From: Pseudomonas cerasi | Lineage (GTDB): Bacteria; Pseudomonadota; Gammaproteobacteria; Pseudomonadales; Pseudomonadaceae | Direction: 5' to 3' | Length of the DNA: 64,000 nt | Assembly (NCBI RefSeq): GCF_900074915.1 | Contig: NZ_LT222319.1 | Coordinates: forward strand, 1,733,001 to 1,797,000 | Shown: piece after piece, positions 26,965-35,831 of the stretch | Numbering within the stretch: the first letter of the stretch is position 1 | Layout: each line of letters begins with the position of its first letter | Position numbers and translations under genes: made by a program | Notes under the pieces: generated by a model | Told to the model about the DNA's origin: nothing | Database searches by the model: none | The model's input: only the letters and a program-made list of their open reading frames with translations

Positions 26965-27602
26965 GGATTCCTTCACTGAATCGTTGGTGAATTAGGGTGA
27001 GGTGCATTTTTGCCAGTGCTTGGACCGCGGCTTGTGCAATTTGTCGCCTGCGTCGCTTTCATTGTCCCGAATAATGCTCGAAATGCGTCGTCAGCCCTGT
27101 CGATCCAGCACCTGAAAACCTGCCGAAAGCCTTGTATTCATTGAGAATACGTTGCAATTGAGCAAACATTACATGACGCGTGAAATGATGAAAAAGGGGC
27201 ATGCTCATGAGTTGTGCACATTAGCGGCACAAGCTGCCACATCACTGTCACAAGCGAAGCTAAGGGTTTGATTTATGATGGTGAATTATTAAGTCAATGA
27301 AAAACATCGTTTTTTTTAGCTGGTGAAAAAATCGTCAGTTTGAGCGCAGGCCCCATGCTGCTTGCGTTTGCGGAAGTTAAAGGGGGGTTGTCCACTGAGT
27401 TATCCACAGCTTCTGTGGATTGTCCCGCGCAAAATGTCCCCCTAATAGGGGCTGTATGCCGCGCTGAAAACGCGTACAATCCGTTCCCCCGATTTACCCC
27501 CGCCTGTTGATCCCGTCTCACCCGAGACGATGTTTCTGCTGCACTATCACGCTCTACCCAAACTGTCGCTGGCCCTTATTATTCAGCCCGCATGGAGTCT
27601 TT
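26965..27602. other. 638-bp gene-poor region upstream of rmuC
   Basis: More AT-rich than its surroundings, with no convincing gene. A 32-codon frame at 27173 (MTREMMKKGHAHELC onward) has no ribosome site. A T-run at 27310-27317, a cluster of DnaA-box-like sites at 27389-27422 and a TACAAT -10-like box at 27474-27479 suggest that it carries regulatory or small-RNA elements rather than protein. Confidence 0.5.
27389..27422. promoter_or_regulatory. Cluster of DnaA-box-like sites
   Basis: A perfect TTATCCACA box at 27400-27408, flanked by the near-match TTGTCCACT (27389-27397) and, inverted, TGTGGATTG (27414-27422). The two inner boxes make an inverted repeat. It lies about 180 bp before rmuC. 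Binding by DnaA is an inference. Confidence 0.5.
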
Positions 27603-29081
27603 ATGGCACTGGACCTGAACAGCCTGTTACTGGGGCTCGGCGCAGCAGCATTGCCCTTGCTGGGCCTGCTCTGGCATTTGCAGCGCCGTCTGGCCGCTCG
27701 CCAGGCCGAGAGCGCCCTGCTCGACGAGCGTCTGAGCATGGCGCAAATGGCGCAGGAGGGTCTCAATGCCCAGCTGGATGCGTGCCGTGACGAGGTCAGC
27801 GACCTCAGTCAGGCCAATGCGGCCAAGCAGGCTGACCTTGCGGCATTGCGCCGCGAGGTCGAGTTGCTGCGCCAGGAAAGCGATAACGCGCGCGAAACGG
27901 CGCAGGACTGGAATCATGAACGTGCCGCCAGAGAGGCGGAGTTGCGCCGTCTTGATGCGCAGTGTGCCGCGCTTAACGCTGAGTTGCGCGAACAGCAGGA
28001 TGGCCATCAGCAGCGCCTGAACGATTTGCAGGGTTCCCGGGATGAACTGCGCGCGCAGTTCGCCGAACTGGCGGGCAAGATTTTCGATGAGCGCGAGCAG
28101 CGCTTCGCCGAGACCAGCCAGCAGCAGTTGGGCCAATTGCTCACGCCGCTCAAGGAACGTATCCAGTCGTTCGAAAAGCGTGTCGAGGAAAGTTACCAGA
28201 ACGAAGCGCGCGAACGCTTCTCCCTGGCCAAGGAGCTGGAACGTCTGCAGCAGTTGAATCAGCGTTTGAGTGATGAGGCGACCAACCTGACACGCGCCTT
28301 GAAGGGGCAGAAGACCCAGGGCAACTGGGGCGAGTTGATCCTGGAGCGCGTGCTGGAGCATGCCGGGCTTGAAAAGGGCCGTGAGTACCAGACGCAAATC
28401 AGCCTCAAGGGGCCGGACGGTGAGCGCTTTCAGCCTGACGTGCTGATCATGTTGCCGGGCGACAAGCAGGTGGTGGTCGACGCCAAGGTCAGCCTGACGG
28501 CCTACCAGCAATATGTGTCTGCCGATGACGAGGTGATTGGACAGGCTGCGCTGAAGCAGCACGTACTGTCGTTGCGTAACCATGTCAAAGGCTTGTCGGG
28601 CAAGGATTACAAGCGCCTAGAAGGGCTTCACAGTCTGGATTTCGTTCTGCTTTTCGTGCCGATCGAAGCGGCTTTTTCTGCCGCCTTGCAGGCCGAGCCG
28701 AATCTGTTTCAGGAAGCCTTCGACCGCAACATCGTGATTGTCAGCCCCACGACCCTGCTGGCCACGTTGCGGGTGATTGACAGCTTGTGGAAGCAGGAGC
28801 GTCAGAGCCAGAACGCCCGTGAGATCGCCGAGCGGGCAGGCTGGCTATACGACAAGTTCGTGTTGTTCATCCAGGATCTGGATGAGGTGGGCAACCGTCT
28901 GCAACAGCTGGATAAGGCCTATTCGGCAGCGCGCAACAAGCTCACCGAAGGGCGCGGTAACCTGATCAGCCGCAGCGAACAACTCAAACTGCTCGGTGCG
29001 CGGGCCAGCAAGAGTCTGCCCGCCGATTTACTGGAGCGGGCGATGACCGATAATGATGGCCTGATCAGCCCGCCGGACTGA
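27603..29081 (+). CDS. rmuC: DNA recombination protein RmuC
   Basis: A 492-residue RmuC protein, known to restrain inversion and recombination at short inverted repeats; the domain belongs to the restriction-nuclease-like fold. N-terminal membrane anchor (LLLGLGAAALPLLGLLWHL), a long coiled coil over residues 20-210 (Gln/Glu/Arg-rich), then the RmuC domain from about 235: QGNWGELILERVLEHAGLEKG, PDVLIMLPGDKQVVVDAKVS, GLHSLDFVLLFVPIEAAF and the late SRSEQLKLLGARASK. ATG 27603 has GGAG six bases upstream; the frame is open further 5' without a better start. Confidence 0.93.
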   Translation: MALDLNSLLLGLGAAALPLLGLLWHLQRRLAARQAESALLDERLSMAQMAQEGLNAQLDACRDEVSDLSQANAAKQADLAALRREVELLRQESDNARETAQDWNHERAAREAELRRLDAQCAALNAELREQQDGHQQRLNDLQGSRDELRAQFAELAGKIFDEREQRFAETSQQQLGQLLTPLKERIQSFEKRVEESYQNEARERFSLAKELERLQQLNQRLSDEATNLTRALKGQKTQGNWGELILERVLEHAGLEKGREYQTQISLKGPDGERFQPDVLIMLPGDKQVVVDAKVSLTAYQQYVSADDEVIGQAALKQHVLSLRNHVKGLSGKDYKRLEGLHSLDFVLLFVPIEAAFSAALQAEPNLFQEAFDRNIVIVSPTTLLATLRVIDSLWKQERQSQNAREIAERAGWLYDKFVLFIQDLDEVGNRLQQLDKAYSAARNKLTEGRGNLISRSEQLKLLGARASKSLPADLLERAMTDNDGLISPPD

Positions 29082-29171
29082 GCTGCTCGAATCGTCGGCG
29101 TAATGTTCAGTAACAGGCCGTCCGTCGCAAAGACTAGAAGCGATGCTGCACAACTGTCACATTGACTCCAT

Positions 29172-29189
29172 CGGGAAAATTGTTTCCCG
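29172..29189. promoter_or_regulatory. Palindrome upstream of the 40-residue protein gene
   Basis: CGGGAAA-ATTG-TTTCCCG is a 7-bp inverted repeat with a 4-nt spacer, overlapping the spacer after a TTGACT -35-like box at 29162-29167. A plausible operator; no T-run follows, so not a terminator. Confidence 0.4.
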
Positions 29190-29280
29190 TAGCACTCGGC
29201 TAACAGTTCATTTGCTTCTATGATCTCTAGTGAGTGATGAGTACGGATTGACTGCCGGGTATTTCCCTCAAGGGGGCTCT

Positions 29281-29403
29281 ATGAATAGCAAACTGCAAGA
29301 ATGGCTCCACGATGTAGGCGTTGCACTGGGTCTGATAGAACGCCCAAAACTGCAACCCATTCCGGTTCGTGCCGACGACGATCGTCGCCGTCAACGCCGG
29401 TAA
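29281..29403 (+). CDS. Small Arg-rich-tailed protein, 40 residues
   Basis: ATG 29281 is preceded by an excellent AAGGGGG ribosome site. The product is MNSKLQEWLHDVGVALGLIE, then RPKLQPIPVRADDDRRRQRR: an amphipathic helix, a Pro-containing linker and a basic C-terminus. Such a tail could bind nucleic acid or a membrane surface. Its own upstream palindrome and -35-like box suggest an independently regulated unit. Family not recognised; the strong translation signal makes it likely real. Confidence 0.65.
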   Translation: MNSKLQEWLHDVGVALGLIERPKLQPIPVRADDDRRRQRR

Positions 29404-29488
29404 GCTTCTCGCCTGATCCTGGCCACAGGGTAGTGCGCATGTTGAGTTTCGTCGGGGCGCACAGGGCGTCCCGATACAAGAGCCGGCG

Positions 29489-29788
29489 TTAATGCTGATG
29501 CCCGGGCTCGTTCTTCGGCTCTATCGAGCCCTTTTCCGTCTCCTGCAATAAAATCAGTCCTATGATCCTGTGCAACGCAAACTGTCCGGGGCTGGCGATC
29601 ACCGCTGTCCTGATGGTTTCCGTGAGTGTGAAGCCGAGGGCTTCCTTCAGTGCGAGGAAAAACAGCTCGATATCATCGTCATCAAGGGCCAGATCGGCGA
29701 GCGTGGCGTCATCCTGAATCGCACTCTTGTCCACTAGAATGATGCCTAGGGCGTTGAATACCTTTTGCCTGATCTCTTCGCGATTCAT
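29489..29788 (-). CDS. Acyl-carrier-like protein lacking the phosphopantetheine serine
   Basis: A 99-residue protein starting at ATG 29788 (MNREEIRQKVFNALGIILVD) after AGGGGC. The layout resembles an acyl carrier protein: helix 1, loop with DDATLADLALDDDD, and a second helix IELFFLALKEALGF. Where a carrier protein has Asp-Ser-Leu, this has an acidic run (LDDDDIE), so no serine can take the 4'-phosphopantetheine arm. The last 40 residues are a helical extension beyond a normal carrier domain. The relationship is by pattern only and may be a structural mimic. Function unknown. Confidence 0.6.
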   Translation of the reverse strand: MNREEIRQKVFNALGIILVDKSAIQDDATLADLALDDDDIELFFLALKEALGFTLTETIRTAVIASPGQFALHRIIGLILLQETEKGSIEPKNEPGHQH

Positions 29789-30013
29789 GAAAGCCCCTGA
29801 TGTGGATCTTGTCAGATACAACAGGCGTACTTCATTTCTCCAGCCCAGACCCATGAGGCTAGCTCAAATCGCCGCTGCGGCTGTGGATTGCCCCGCCGTT
29901 ATGGTGCCGATTTGTTTAAAATGCAGGGCTGTTCGACAGGCGGTTGGTGGCAACGCTGATTCGTTGTGCTGTGCAGCACCTTTAACCTTGTGAGATTGAC
30001 CGAGTACTGATCC

Positions 30014-30613
30014 ATGTCCCGCGCCCGTTGTGAGCGTTGTCTGCGTCCTGCCACGCATTGTCTGTGCGCCCTGATTCCGCAGCTGGACAGCCGCACGCGA
30101 GTGTTGATCCTGCAGCATCCCGATGAAGTCGGCCATGCCTTGAACACCGCCCGACTGGCCGCGCTCGGTCTGGTCAACGCGCAGTTGTTGGTGGGCGAAG
30201 TGTTCGACGATCTGCAGCAGATTCTGAATCCGCCCGGCTATCAGCCTCGATTGCTGTTTCCGGGTGAGGCTGCGCAGACGCTGACGCCTTATGCACAGGA
30301 TTCACTGCCCATGCTGCTGGTCGTGCCGGATGGCACGTGGCGCAAGGCGCGCAAATTGCTGCACCTCAACCCCTTGCTCGCCGAGCTGCCAAGGGTGACG
30401 CCGGGCGCTGCGCCTGTTTCGCGTTATCGCTTGCGCAAGGCGCCGGGCCCGGAAGCCTTGTCGACGCTCGAGGCCATCGTGCATACCTTGCAGACGCTGG
30501 AAGCACCTGACTCGTTCGAGGCCTTGCTGAGGCCGTTCGATGCGTTGATCGAAGGTCAGATCCAGGCGATGGGCAGTGAGACCTACCAGCGCAATCACGG
30601 CCGCCAGGGATAA
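30014..30613 (+). CDS. DTW-domain tRNA-uridine aminocarboxypropyltransferase
   Basis: A 199-residue DTW protein; characterised members (TapT/YfiP) transfer the 3-amino-3-carboxypropyl group of S-adenosylmethionine to uridine in tRNA (acp3U47). Four Cys near the N-terminus (CERCLRPATHCLC) look like a zinc site. The DTW signature is seen as VPDGTWRKARKLLHLNP, followed by SRYRLRKAPGPEALSTLEA. Length normal. It is divergent from the acyl-carrier-like gene. Confidence 0.9.
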   Translation: MSRARCERCLRPATHCLCALIPQLDSRTRVLILQHPDEVGHALNTARLAALGLVNAQLLVGEVFDDLQQILNPPGYQPRLLFPGEAAQTLTPYAQDSLPMLLVVPDGTWRKARKLLHLNPLLAELPRVTPGAAPVSRYRLRKAPGPEALSTLEAIVHTLQTLEAPDSFEALLRPFDALIEGQIQAMGSETYQRNHGRQG

Positions 30614-30713
30614 GGAACACAATTCGCGCCGTTAACTGCACCCAGCTGTAACTGTTGCTTTGCCGATCAGCGCCTAGAATGGATGTTCTGTTCTATCTCT
30701 TGCGGAAGTTGCA

Positions 30714-31673
30714 ATGCACATCTCGTCTGGTCGCTGGGTCTATGGCCTCTGTCTGTCACTGTTGACCGCGCTGCTGTGGGGCATTTTGCCGATCAAGCTC
30801 AAGCAGGTGCTGCAGGTGATGGATCCGGTGACCGTGACCTGGTTCCGTCTGGCTGTGTCCGGGGCGCTGTTGATCATCTGGCTGGCGTCGGTCAAACGCC
30901 TGCCCAGTTTCAAGGTGCTGGGACGCAAGGGCAGGGTGCTGGTCGGGCTGGCCGTGTTCGGTCTGGTCGGCAACTATGTGCTCTATCTCATTGGCTTGCG
31001 GCTGCTGAGCCCGGGTACCACGCAATTGCTGGTTCAGGTCGGTCCAATTTTTCTGTTGATCAGCAGCATCTTTCTGTTCAAGGAGCGTTTCAGTCTGGGG
31101 CAGGGCATCGGTCTGGCGGTGCTGCTGGTGGGCTTCGGGTTCTTTTTCAATCAGCGGCTGGTGGAGCTTTTCACCTCGTTGGGCGATTACACCCTGGGCG
31201 TACTGGTGGTGCTCCTGGCCTCGACCATCTGGACGTTCTACGGGTTGAGTCAGAAGCAGCTTCTGACGGTATGGAATTCGCTGCAGGTGATGATGGTGAT
31301 CTACCTGTTTTGCGCCCTGTTGCTCACGCCGTGGGCGCACCCTGCCGAGGCGTTGCTGTTGAGCCCGTTACAGGGCTGGCTGCTGCTGGCCTGCTGTCTG
31401 AATACGCTGGTGGCTTACGGTGCGTTCGCTGAAGCGCTGGCGCACTGGGAGGCCTCGCGGGTCAGTGCGACGCTCGCGCTGACGCCCTTGGTCACGCTGA
31501 CCGCCGTGGCGGTTGCCGCCTGGCTGTGGCCGGATTACGTGCAGGCTGAAGAGTTGAACATGCTGGGTTATGGCGGTGCGCTGCTGGTGGTGGCCGGATC
31601 GGCGCTGACGGCGCTTGGCCCGTCGCTGGTCGCCGGTCTAAGGGCCCGCAAGGCGCGGCTGGCGCAGGCCTGA
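30714..31673 (+). CDS. DMT-superfamily (EamA) permease
   Basis: A 319-residue inner-membrane protein with two EamA domains of five helices each. First: LCLSLLTALLWGILPIKL, VTWFRLAVSGALLIIWLAS, LVGLAVFGLVGNYVLYLIGL, GTTQLLVQVGPIFLLISSIF and LGQGIGLAVLLVGFGFFF. Second: VLVVLLASTIWTFYGLS to LNMLGYGGALLVVAGSALTA. The C-terminus is Arg/Lys-rich and cytoplasmic. The family exports amino acids or other metabolites; substrate unknown. Preceded by a weak GGAAG ribosome site. Confidence 0.9.
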   Translation: MHISSGRWVYGLCLSLLTALLWGILPIKLKQVLQVMDPVTVTWFRLAVSGALLIIWLASVKRLPSFKVLGRKGRVLVGLAVFGLVGNYVLYLIGLRLLSPGTTQLLVQVGPIFLLISSIFLFKERFSLGQGIGLAVLLVGFGFFFNQRLVELFTSLGDYTLGVLVVLLASTIWTFYGLSQKQLLTVWNSLQVMMVIYLFCALLLTPWAHPAEALLLSPLQGWLLLACCLNTLVAYGAFAEALAHWEASRVSATLALTPLVTLTAVAVAAWLWPDYVQAEELNMLGYGGALLVVAGSALTALGPSLVAGLRARKARLAQA

Positions 31674-31693
31674 CTTGCGGGTGGTGGGGCAGA

Positions 31694-32308
31694 TCAGCGT
31701 CTGCCCAGCCCCTGCGCCTGAATAATCCACTCCTGACGCTGCTGTTCGCTGGCGTTGTGTACCGGGGCAAACTCGGTCAGACGTTTGGTCTTTATCCCGC
31801 AAAAGCCGAGTATGGTCCGCACCATCTGCCGGTGAGCCGGCGCGCCGTATATCCAGTGAAAGTAGCGTGGCGGCGTGTCCATGGCGACCATCAGCTCCGC
31901 CGTCCGGCCTCGGAGCAGCTCATTGGATGAATGCTTGCGACCATGCACCTTGAACGCAAAACCGGGTGTCAGCACGCGGTCGAAAAAGCCCGTCAGTAAT
32001 GCCGGCAAACCGCCCCACCAGACCGGATAGACGAAGACCAGATGCTCGGCCCAGTGGATCTGGCGCTGGGCTTCGAGCAGGTCGGGCTCAAGTGTCTGAG
32101 TCTGATCGTAGCCGTTGTGCAGAATCGGATCGAAGTCCAGTTCGCCGAGCTTGATAACCCGCACTACATGCCCTTCGCCCCGTGCCGTCTGCGCATACGC
32201 GTCACCCAGCGCGTGGCAGAAACTGATGGTCTTCGGCGTACCGTAGACCATCAGGATTCGTTTGCCATTGCCCTCCAGAGGCGTTGCGCCGCTTCTGGCA
32301 TCAGCCAT
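31694..32308 (-). CDS. NAD(P)H-dependent flavodoxin-fold oxidoreductase
   Basis: A 204-residue protein of the NQO1/KefF/MdaB family, a two-electron quinone or drug reductase binding FMN or [25 protein letters not shown] is the nucleotide-binding start; the family core is [20 protein letters not shown] with [12 protein letters not shown]. Start at ATG 32308 overlaps the fumC stop by 8 bp, so it is probably translationally coupled to fumC. Electron acceptor unknown. Confidence 0.85.
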   Translation of the reverse strand: MADARSGATPLEGNGKRILMVYGTPKTISFCHALGDAYAQTARGEGHVVRVIKLGELDFDPILHNGYDQTQTLEPDLLEAQRQIHWAEHLVFVYPVWWGGLPALLTGFFDRVLTPGFAFKVHGRKHSSNELLRGRTAELMVAMDTPPRYFHWIYGAPAHRQMVRTILGFCGIKTKRLTEFAPVHNASEQQRQEWIIQAQGLGRR

Positions 32309-33695
32309 TACTGCCTGCCTCGAGCATTTTGTCCGGCCGCACCCAAGCGTCGAACTCTTCATCGGTCAGGTAGCCGAGGGCCAATGCCGCTTCGCGCAGG
32401 GTCAGCCCCTCGGTGTAGGCTTTCTTGGCAATCTGCGCCGACTTGTCATAGCCGATATGCGGATTGAGTGCGGTGACCAGCATCAGGCCGCGCTCCAGGT
32501 GTTCAGCCATTTTTTCGCCATCCGGCTCCATGCCCGCGATGCAGTGCTCGTTGAAATTGCTGCAGCCATCGGCCAGCAGTCGAATCGACTGCAGAATGTT
32601 ATGAATGATCACCGGTTTGTACACGTTGAGTTGCAGGTGACCCTGACTGGCGGCGAAACCGATGGTCACGTCGTTGCCCATGACCTGGCAGGCCAGCATC
32701 GACAAAGCCTCGCACTGGGTCGGGTTGACCTTGCCGGGCATGATCGAACTGCCGGGCTCGTTGGCGGGCAGTCTGACTTCTGCCAGCCCTGCACGCGGGC
32801 CTGAGCCCAGCAGACGCAGGTCGTTGGCAATCTTCATCAACGTACCGGCCAGCGTCTTCAGTGCGCCGGACATCGCTGCGAGCGGCTCATGACCGGCCAG
32901 CGCGGCGAACTTATTGGGCGCCGTGACGAACGGCAGACCGGAGAGGGCGGCGAGTTCTGCTGCAATGGCCTCGGCAAAGCCCTTGGGCGCATTGAGTCCG
33001 GTGCCGACTGCTGTCCCGCCCTGAGCCAGCTCGTAAACGGCGGGCAGGGCGGCGCGAATGGCTTTTTCCGCGTAATCGAGTTGCGCGACAAACCCGGACA
33101 GCTCCTGACCGAAGGTGATCGGCGTTGCGTCCATCATGTGCGTGCGCCCGGTCTTGACCAGCTTCATGTGCCGCGCGGCCTGTTCGGCCAGCCCGCTGGA
33201 CAATTCGGCGATGGCGGGCAGCAGCTGCGCCTTGACCGCCTGAGCTGTGGCGATGTGCATGGCCGTCGGGAAGCAGTCATTGGAGCTTTGCGAGCGATTG
33301 ACATGATCGTTGGGGTGGACCGGCGACTTGCCGCCACGACCCTGGCCAGCCAGTTCGTTGGCGCGGCCTGCGATCACCTCGTTGACGTTCATGTTGCTTT
33401 GCGTGCCACTGCCGGTCTGCCAGACCACCAGCGGAAATTGCGCGTCATGCTGACCATCGAGCACTTCATCGGCGGCCTGTTCGATCAGGCGGGCGATGTC
33501 GGCAGGCAAGTCGCCATTTCGATCATTGACACGTGCAGCAGCTTTCTTGATCAGGGTCAGCGCGTGCAGGACGGGCAACGGCATTCGCTGGTCGCCAATC
33601 GCAAAATTGATCAGTGAGCGTTGGGTCTGCGCGCCCCAGTAGGCATCTTCGGGGACTTCGATCGGGCCAATGCTATCGGTTTCGGTGCGGCTCAC
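32301..33695 (-). CDS. fumC: Class II fumarate hydratase FumC
   Basis: A 464-residue iron-independent fumarase converting fumarate to malate. Family signature [16 protein letters not shown] lies near residue 317; others are [70 protein letters not shown] and [12 protein letters not shown]-terminal [17 protein letters not shown] is as expected. Class II enzymes are often induced when iron-sulphur fumarases fail, under iron limitation or oxidative stress; I see no clear Fur box. Overlaps the following oxidoreductase gene. Confidence 0.96.
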   Translation of the reverse strand: MSRTETDSIGPIEVPEDAYWGAQTQRSLINFAIGDQRMPLPVLHALTLIKKAAARVNDRNGDLPADIARLIEQAADEVLDGQHDAQFPLVVWQTGSGTQSNMNVNEVIAGRANELAGQGRGGKSPVHPNDHVNRSQSSNDCFPTAMHIATAQAVKAQLLPAIAELSSGLAEQAARHMKLVKTGRTHMMDATPITFGQELSGFVAQLDYAEKAIRAALPAVYELAQGGTAVGTGLNAPKGFAEAIAAELAALSGLPFVTAPNKFAALAGHEPLAAMSGALKTLAGTLMKIANDLRLLGSGPRAGLAEVRLPANEPGSSIMPGKVNPTQCEALSMLACQVMGNDVTIGFAASQGHLQLNVYKPVIIHNILQSIRLLADGCSNFNEHCIAGMEPDGEKMAEHLERGLMLVTALNPHIGYDKSAQIAKKAYTEGLTLREAALALGYLTDEEFDAWVRPDKMLEAGSNG

Positions 33696-33864
33696 TGGTC
33701 TTACTCCTTTAAGTGCGTTGCAGGGTTAGGTGTCCATATGCCCACAGGGTTCCCGCGCAGTGCTTTTTAACCGCTGGGTGAACCGGGGGTTGAGCCAAAA
33801 GCCCAGATAAGCGCAGAATGGTCGGCCCTGGGGTAATGCCTCGTTTGCTAGATAAGGAAACTCG

Positions 33865-34392
33865 ATGACCCGTCTTCGTGCCATTTGTACCGCGGTAGCC
33901 CTGGTCTGTGCCAGCGGCCAGGTCTTCGCCGACACCGCCAGTCACAACGCGAGCGCCGAAACGTTCCTGAAGCTTGCCAACGCCGATCGCCTGGGCGCTC
34001 CGGTCTACGCTCAGGTTCAGCAGATGTTCGCTCAGCGTTTTGCTGAAACCAAGGCACCTGCATCGAAAAAAGCCCTGCTTGAAACCTATCAGGCCAAGGC
34101 CAACACCGCTCTGGACCAAGCCATTGGCTGGAACAAGCTCAAGCCCGAGATGGTCAAGCTGTACACCGCCAACTTCACCGAAAGCGAGCTGAAGGATCTG
34201 GTTGCGTTCTACCAGTCGCCACTGGGCAAGAAAGTGATGACCAAGATGCCTGAGCTGGCTCAGCAGTCGGCCCAGCTGACTCAGAGCAAGCTGGAAAGCG
34301 CTGTTCCGGTCGTCAACAAGCTGCTGGCTGACATGACTGCCGAACTGGAACCTGCCAAGGCAGCTGCTCCGGCTCCGGCCAAAAAGCCCTGA
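33865..34392 (+). CDS. DUF2059 family exported protein
   Basis: A 175-residue protein with a signal peptide (MTRLRAICTAVALVCASGQVFA) and a helical DUF2059 domain (ALLETYQAKANTALDQAIGW, LYTANFTESELKDLVAFYQS, PLGKKVMTKMPELAQQSAQL). The C-terminus is Ala/Pro/Lys low complexity (EPAKAAAPAPAKKP). Family function unknown, probably periplasmic. bolA starts 15 bp later, so the two may be co-transcribed. Codon use is strongly biased to highly expressed forms in the middle of the gene. Confidence 0.88.
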   Translation: MTRLRAICTAVALVCASGQVFADTASHNASAETFLKLANADRLGAPVYAQVQQMFAQRFAETKAPASKKALLETYQAKANTALDQAIGWNKLKPEMVKLYTANFTESELKDLVAFYQSPLGKKVMTKMPELAQQSAQLTQSKLESAVPVVNKLLADMTAELEPAKAAAPAPAKKP

Positions 34393-34407
34393 CAGGCGAT
34401 TTCCATC

Positions 34408-34701
34408 ATGACCATGCAACAACGAATCGAGTCGGCGCTTGCGCTGCTGCAACCGCATCATCTGCAAGTGCTCGACGAGAGTCATATGCACAGTCGTGGC
34501 CAGCAGACCCATTACAAGGCTGTTCTGGTCAGTGATCAGTTTCAGGGCTTGAACTCGGTCAAGCGGCATCAGAAGGTCTACGCCACGCTGGGCCCGCTCA
34601 TGGGCGAGTTTCATGCGCTGGCGTTGCACACTTACACGCCTGAAGAATGGTCGAAGGTCGGTGCAGCGCCTGCTTCGCCGACCTGCGCCGGCGGGCACTG
34701 A
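34408..34701 (+). CDS. bolA: BolA-family protein
   Basis: A 97-residue BolA protein: N-terminal MTMQQRIESALALLQPHHLQ, VLDESHMHSRGQQTHYKAVL, then LNSVKRHQKVYATLGPLMGE with the FxGxxxVxRHRxVY-like helix, and FHALALHTYTPEEW. BolA proteins partner monothiol glutaredoxins in iron-sulphur handling and affect morphology and stress response. The C-terminal APASPTCAGGH with a Cys is typical of Pseudomonas BolA tails. ATG 34408 and 34414 are both possible starts. Confidence 0.92.
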   Translation: MTMQQRIESALALLQPHHLQVLDESHMHSRGQQTHYKAVLVSDQFQGLNSVKRHQKVYATLGPLMGEFHALALHTYTPEEWSKVGAAPASPTCAGGH

Positions 34702-34874
34702 TCAGGGCTTTTTACTGATCCGGCCCCCTTGCCGGGGGCGATTGCCCCGCCGAGCTGTCTGCTGTACTCCGGTTTTTGCTAGAATCCGCACCGCGCCGCC
34801 TGGCCGGTGCGTTTTTTTGGTCCGCAATTTTTTACCCGGTAGGCCCTTTGCGAGGGTCGCCACTGGAGAGATAC

Positions 34875-35828
34875 ATGACTCAAGAGCCGATGACTCAGCC
34901 GATCGTCGTGGCCGCGCTGTACAAGTTCGTCACCCTCAGCGATTACGTGCAGCTGCGCGAGCCGCTGTTGCAGGCGATGGTCGACAATGGCATCAAGGGC
35001 ACGCTGTTGATCGCCGACGAGGGCATCAACGGCACCGTGTCCGGCAGCCGCGAAGGCATCGATGGTCTGATGGCGTGGTTGAAGAACGACCCGCGTCTGA
35101 TCGACATCGATCACAAGGAATCCTACTGCGACGAGCAGCCGTTCTATCGCACCAAGGTCAAACTCAAGAAAGAGATCGTGACCCTTGGTGTCGAAGGCGT
35201 CGACCCGAACAAGAGCGTCGGTACTTACGTCGAGCCCAAGGACTGGAACGACCTGATCAGCGATCCCGAAGTGCTGCTGATCGATACTCGCAACGATTAC
35301 GAAGTCTCGATCGGCACCTTCGAGGGCGCCATCGATCCGAAGACCACGTCGTTTCGAGAGTTTCCGGAATACATCAAGGCGCATTTCGACCCGGCAGTAC
35401 ACAAGAAGGTCGCCATGTTCTGTACCGGCGGCATCCGTTGCGAAAAAGCCTCGAGTTACATGCTTGGCGAGGGCTTCGAAGAGGTCTATCACCTCAAGGG
35501 CGGCATTCTCAAGTACCTGGAAGAGGTCCCCGAGCAGGAAAGTCACTGGCGCGGCGAGTGTTTCGTGTTCGACAATCGGGTCACGGTGCGTCATGACCTG
35601 ACCGAAGGCGATTATGATCAGTGCCACGCGTGTCGCACGCCCATCAGTGCCGAGGACCGCGCCAGCGAGCATTACTCGCCTGGCGTCAGTTGCCCGCATT
35701 GCTGGGATTCGCTGAGCGAGAAGACGCGACGTAGCGCCATCGACCGGCAAAAGCAGATCGAACTGGCCAAGGCACGTAACCAGCCTCATCCGATCGGTCG
35801 TAACTATCGTTTACCCTCCGAGGCCTGA
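34875..35828 (+). CDS. trhO: tRNA uridine(34) hydroxylase TrhO (rhodanese-like)
   Basis: A 317-residue protein of the YceA family that hydroxylates uridine 34 of certain tRNAs using oxygen. N-terminal acylphosphatase-like domain ([17 protein letters not shown]), then a rhodanese domain ([20 protein letters not shown]) with active-site loop [17 protein letters not shown] near residue 182, and a C-terminal Cys-rich segment ([13 protein letters not shown] with [18 protein letters not shown]). ATG 34875 follows GGAGAG; the upstream open frame lacks conservation. Confidence 0.93.
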   Translation: MTQEPMTQPIVVAALYKFVTLSDYVQLREPLLQAMVDNGIKGTLLIADEGINGTVSGSREGIDGLMAWLKNDPRLIDIDHKESYCDEQPFYRTKVKLKKEIVTLGVEGVDPNKSVGTYVEPKDWNDLISDPEVLLIDTRNDYEVSIGTFEGAIDPKTTSFREFPEYIKAHFDPAVHKKVAMFCTGGIRCEKASSYMLGEGFEEVYHLKGGILKYLEEVPEQESHWRGECFVFDNRVTVRHDLTEGDYDQCHACRTPISAEDRASEHYSPGVSCPHCWDSLSEKTRRSAIDRQKQIELAKARNQPHPIGRNYRLPSEA

Positions 35829-35831
35829 GCC

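Noticed and set aside
27173..27271. 32-codon frame as a small protein
   Set aside because: Lacks a Shine-Dalgarno sequence and shows no protein-like pattern; kept only as part of a possible regulatory region.
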